A stretch of DNA of 64,000 nucleotides. Origin: Planctomycetota bacterium (GTDB lineage Bacteria > Planctomycetota > Planctomycetia > Gemmatales > HRBIN36). The notes beneath the pieces were generated by a model, which was not told the DNA's origin, did no database searches, and was given only the letters and a program-made list of their open reading frames with translations. Numbering within the stretch: position 1 is the first letter of the stretch; every line of letters begins with the position of its first letter. Positions 62,403 to 64,000 of this stretch are shown here, in pieces. The stretch spans positions 176,246-240,245 of the forward strand of contig JACTMY010000009.1 of the NCBI GenBank assembly GCA_014584395.1. The letters are read 5' to 3'. Both the position numbers and the translations under genes were made by a program.

Positions 62403-62842
62403 TTATAAATACATAACACTATCACTATATTCACCTTTCGATACTACGACTACAGCATCTTCATCGGGATAACGAGTTAAATACTGGTGACCTTCGCAGT
62501 TACTTTCAATCAATCCGTCTAGTAGTTTAGCTAGATAATCCCATCCTTGAAATGTTCTACTCCATGTGAATGATCTTTCATGAAGAGGCAGTCTTCTTAT
62601 TCCATGATGTGTGGCATTTATTTTTGCTTTGAACAAGTCCCCTGTTGATATAAGCCTAAACACACATTATGAGAGAAAATAAAATCCTGCTTATCAAGGT
62701 CATTTTCACTCTCTGTAATGCTTAGATTCGGAAAACACTCTCGCAATGCTATAAGGTTCATTTCCAGGGGACCAATGAGCGTAACACGTGGTCCATCTGA
62801 AGATTCGTAATATGCAAGCCGTATCTTAGCTCTATCAATCAT
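62403..62842 (-). pseudogene. Frameshifted putative immunity gene of module 2
   Basis: Two overlapping frames form one protein of about 145 residues if joined. The first (from ATG 62842, MIDRAKIRLAYYESSDGPRV) runs to about DKQDFIFSHNV. The second continues at about 62663 with FRLISTGDLFKAKI and ends DAVVVVSKGEYSDSVMYL. The switch lies in a TG-repeat (ATGTGTGTTT at about 62660), so an extra TG dinucleotide explains it. It follows the module 2 toxin remnant. Confidence 0.55.
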
Positions 62843-62858
62843 AAAATATCCTCCTATG

Positions 62859-63100
62859 TCAATACGGCCCCACAGGCGGCGTTAACGAAGGTCCATCCCC
62901 AAAATAATTAAGAGGACCATAAACGTTCTGCCATTGTGAATTCCATTCGGTCCACGGGTTATAGTCCCAGTGCCCAGCTGGATGCCATTTGTCTGGAGGG
63001 TGCCACCTCCATTCTCCTCCTTTTGGGTCAAACCAACGCCACCGGCGACGTTCAATCCATTGAAGCTGCCGAAGCCGATGTAGCCGAAACCGAGTTTCAC
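62859..63100 (-). pseudogene. Frameshifted toxin remnant, module 2
   Basis: A short piece of a toxin C-terminus. In one frame it begins VKLGFGYIGFGSFNGLNV immediately after the stop of the previous immunity gene. In another it continues FDPKGGEWRWHPPDKWHPA, GHWDYNPWTEWNSQWQN and ends TPPVGPY. The Trp/His/Pro-rich segment is reminiscent of the C-terminal tail of known Rhs-type toxins. The frame changes near 63030-63050, so the module is broken. There is no start or ribosome site for an independent gene. Confidence 0.5.
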
Positions 63101-63103
63101 CCA

Positions 63104-63460
63104 CTAGTCGTCGAATACCACGTCGCATTCGCCAAGAACAAGCTCTCTTCCATCGGAAAGCACCACTTTCTTCCGTGACACAATCCCCCACTTGCGATGC
63201 TTGGCATTGCAGTATGCCACTAGCTTTGCTCTCCACCCTGCCAAATCACCTTTGTAAGAAATTCCCAAAATGGAAGTATTGCTGTCAAGGAGAATCCTAA
63301 CTTTCTCTTCGATGACTCCACCGGATTTGGGCAATGGCAGGTCTGGCGAGCCAGCCAACGCTTCGTCAATAAGTGATCGAAATGTTTCACCATCCTGAGT
63401 TTCGACGTAGAGGAACTCACGCCCCTCAACTTCAATCATTCCCGGAATATGCTGATTCAT
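63104..63460 (-). CDS. Putative immunity protein of module 1
   Basis: A 118-residue protein from the ATG at 63460, seven bases after the toxin stop, with AGAGGTAAC upstream. It has a compact mixed fold (MNQHIPGMIEVEGREFLYVE, LLDSNTSILGISYKGDLAGW, GECDVVFDD at the end). A small gene with its own ribosome site directly behind a toxin gene fits an immunity role; no family recognised. Confidence 0.6.
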   Translation of the reverse strand: MNQHIPGMIEVEGREFLYVETQDGETFRSLIDEALAGSPDLPLPKSGGVIEEKVRILLDSNTSILGISYKGDLAGWRAKLVAYCNAKHRKWGIVSRKKVVLSDGRELVLGECDVVFDD

Positions 63461-63467
63461 GTTACCT

Positions 63468-64000
63468 CTACTGCGTCAGGATGAAGCGGAAGTTTGTGAT
63501 GCCAGCGGCCTGAAAGACTTTGGTGTAGTGAGCGATGAGTTCGGGACTGTTTGAGTGGTAAATCACCTCGTCAAACGCCGCCGCATACTTCCTTGCCTGT
63601 TCAAGCATTTTCGCTTGCTCGGCAACTGCAAATGGCTCATTCCCAATCAGGCTGGCTGGGTTGCGGAGAGACTTCGCCCAATCGTCAACAAACTTAGCCT
63701 CAACAGCTACGTTTCTGCCGCCAATCGTGGCAACATTGTCAGCCACGCCATTAACGAACTTCCCATCTACGAATGTCGTGAATTCTCGGCTCTTGAATGA
63801 CGTTTCCCCGTAAAGACTACGGACACCTGCTTCATACTCTTGCCAAGTCTTAGCTTCAATGGAGCGTGGAGCAGCTCCCGCGCGTTCGGCCGCTTGCGCC
63901 TCGGTGATCACCTCCTCGGAAACAATCCTGCCCTTCGACTTCTTGATAATTTTAACCGACTTGAACGCCTTGACACCTTGAATTCCAAAGGGCAAAGCAC
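63468..64000 (-). CDS. C-terminal end of a polymorphic toxin with PD-(D/E)XK-like nuclease tip, partial
   Basis: The frame is open to the window edge, so this is the 3' end of a longer gene entering from the right. The last 175 residues include SIEAKTWQEYEAGVRSLYG, then FVNGVADNVATIGGRNVAVEAKFVDDW in two parts: an Asp (VADN) and, 11 residues on, E-A-K, as in the PD-(D/E)XK nuclease core. A helical end follows (AEQAKMLEQARKYAAAFDEV). This resembles restriction-endonuclease-fold tips of Rhs/contact-dependent toxins. The presumed immunity gene follows seven bases later. The secretion type is unknown because the main body is outside. Confidence 0.6.
   Translation of the reverse strand, partial: ALPFGIQGVKAFKSVKIIKKSKGRIVSEEVITEAQAAERAGAAPRSIEAKTWQEYEAGVRSLYGETSFKSREFTTFVDGKFVNGVADNVATIGGRNVAVEAKFVDDWAKSLRNPASLIGNEPFAVAEQAKMLEQARKYAAAFDEVIYHSNSPELIAHYTKVFQAAGITNFRFILTQ

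Overview
The window looks like a chromosomal segment of a Planctomycetota bacterium, probably a Gemmatales or Pirellulales relative. The evidence is a set of hallmark families: a Tat-exported DUF1501 protein paired with a pre-peptidase (PPC) repeat protein, a planctomycete-type cytochrome c fused to WD40 repeats, a BBP7-type outer-membrane barrel, large membrane proteins with no recognisable family, and many GTG/TTG starts. The DNA is moderately GC-rich. The intergenic stretch near 27.1-27.6 kb and the last 4 kb are clearly more AT-rich.

Left part (0-33 kb): a truncated RCK/TrkA-type protein; a two-gene unit of a LegB-type NDP-sugar 4,6-dehydratase and a sugar nucleotidyltransferase; a YhiN-family flavoprotein; an alpha/beta hydrolase with a DUF2142 membrane protein; a penicillin-acylase-type hydrolase; the PPC, DUF1501 and cytochrome/WD40 export group; a metallopeptidase; an SGNH hydrolase; a HisA-like barrel; a QueD/PTPS enzyme; a small envelope pair; an FGGY kinase; and a signalling trio (tethered binding protein, histidine kinase, NtrC-like regulator). 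The regulator has Glu at the phospho-acceptor position and no GAFTGA loop. Then come the BBP7 barrel, a lone E2 acyltransferase domain, TrmB coupled to a FabZ-like dehydratase, a HAD protein without its nucleophile Asp, and a membrane protein.

Centre (33.7-46.9 kb): a tightly coupled leftward operon of 13 genes. Its order is ABC exporter (wzm, wzt), PseB, PseC, SpsF/PseF, a PseG-PseH fusion, PseI, a Maf/DUF115-type glycosyltransferase, an FkbM-like protein, a cupin, a perosamine-synthase-like aminotransferase, a SAM methyltransferase and a GT4 glycosyltransferase. Together these form a complete route from UDP-GlcNAc to a CMP-pseudaminic-acid-type nonulosonate, with a candidate transferase and a Wzm/Wzt export route for the glycan.

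Right part (47-59 kb): an RCK ion-channel protein whose pore lacks TVGYG, a TPR protein, a Spy-like secreted protein, a beta-phosphoglucomutase-like HAD, a 1192-residue membrane protein, an HTH-PTS-IIA regulator, argG and a JAMM peptidase.

Right end (59-64 kb): an LRR gene with an in-frame stop at its signal peptide. Beyond it lies a leftward array of polymorphic-toxin C-terminal modules alternating with small putative immunity genes. Several members are frameshifted, and a Rhs/HINT-tail segment is duplicated. The array starts with the 3' end of a larger toxin gene that runs off the window.
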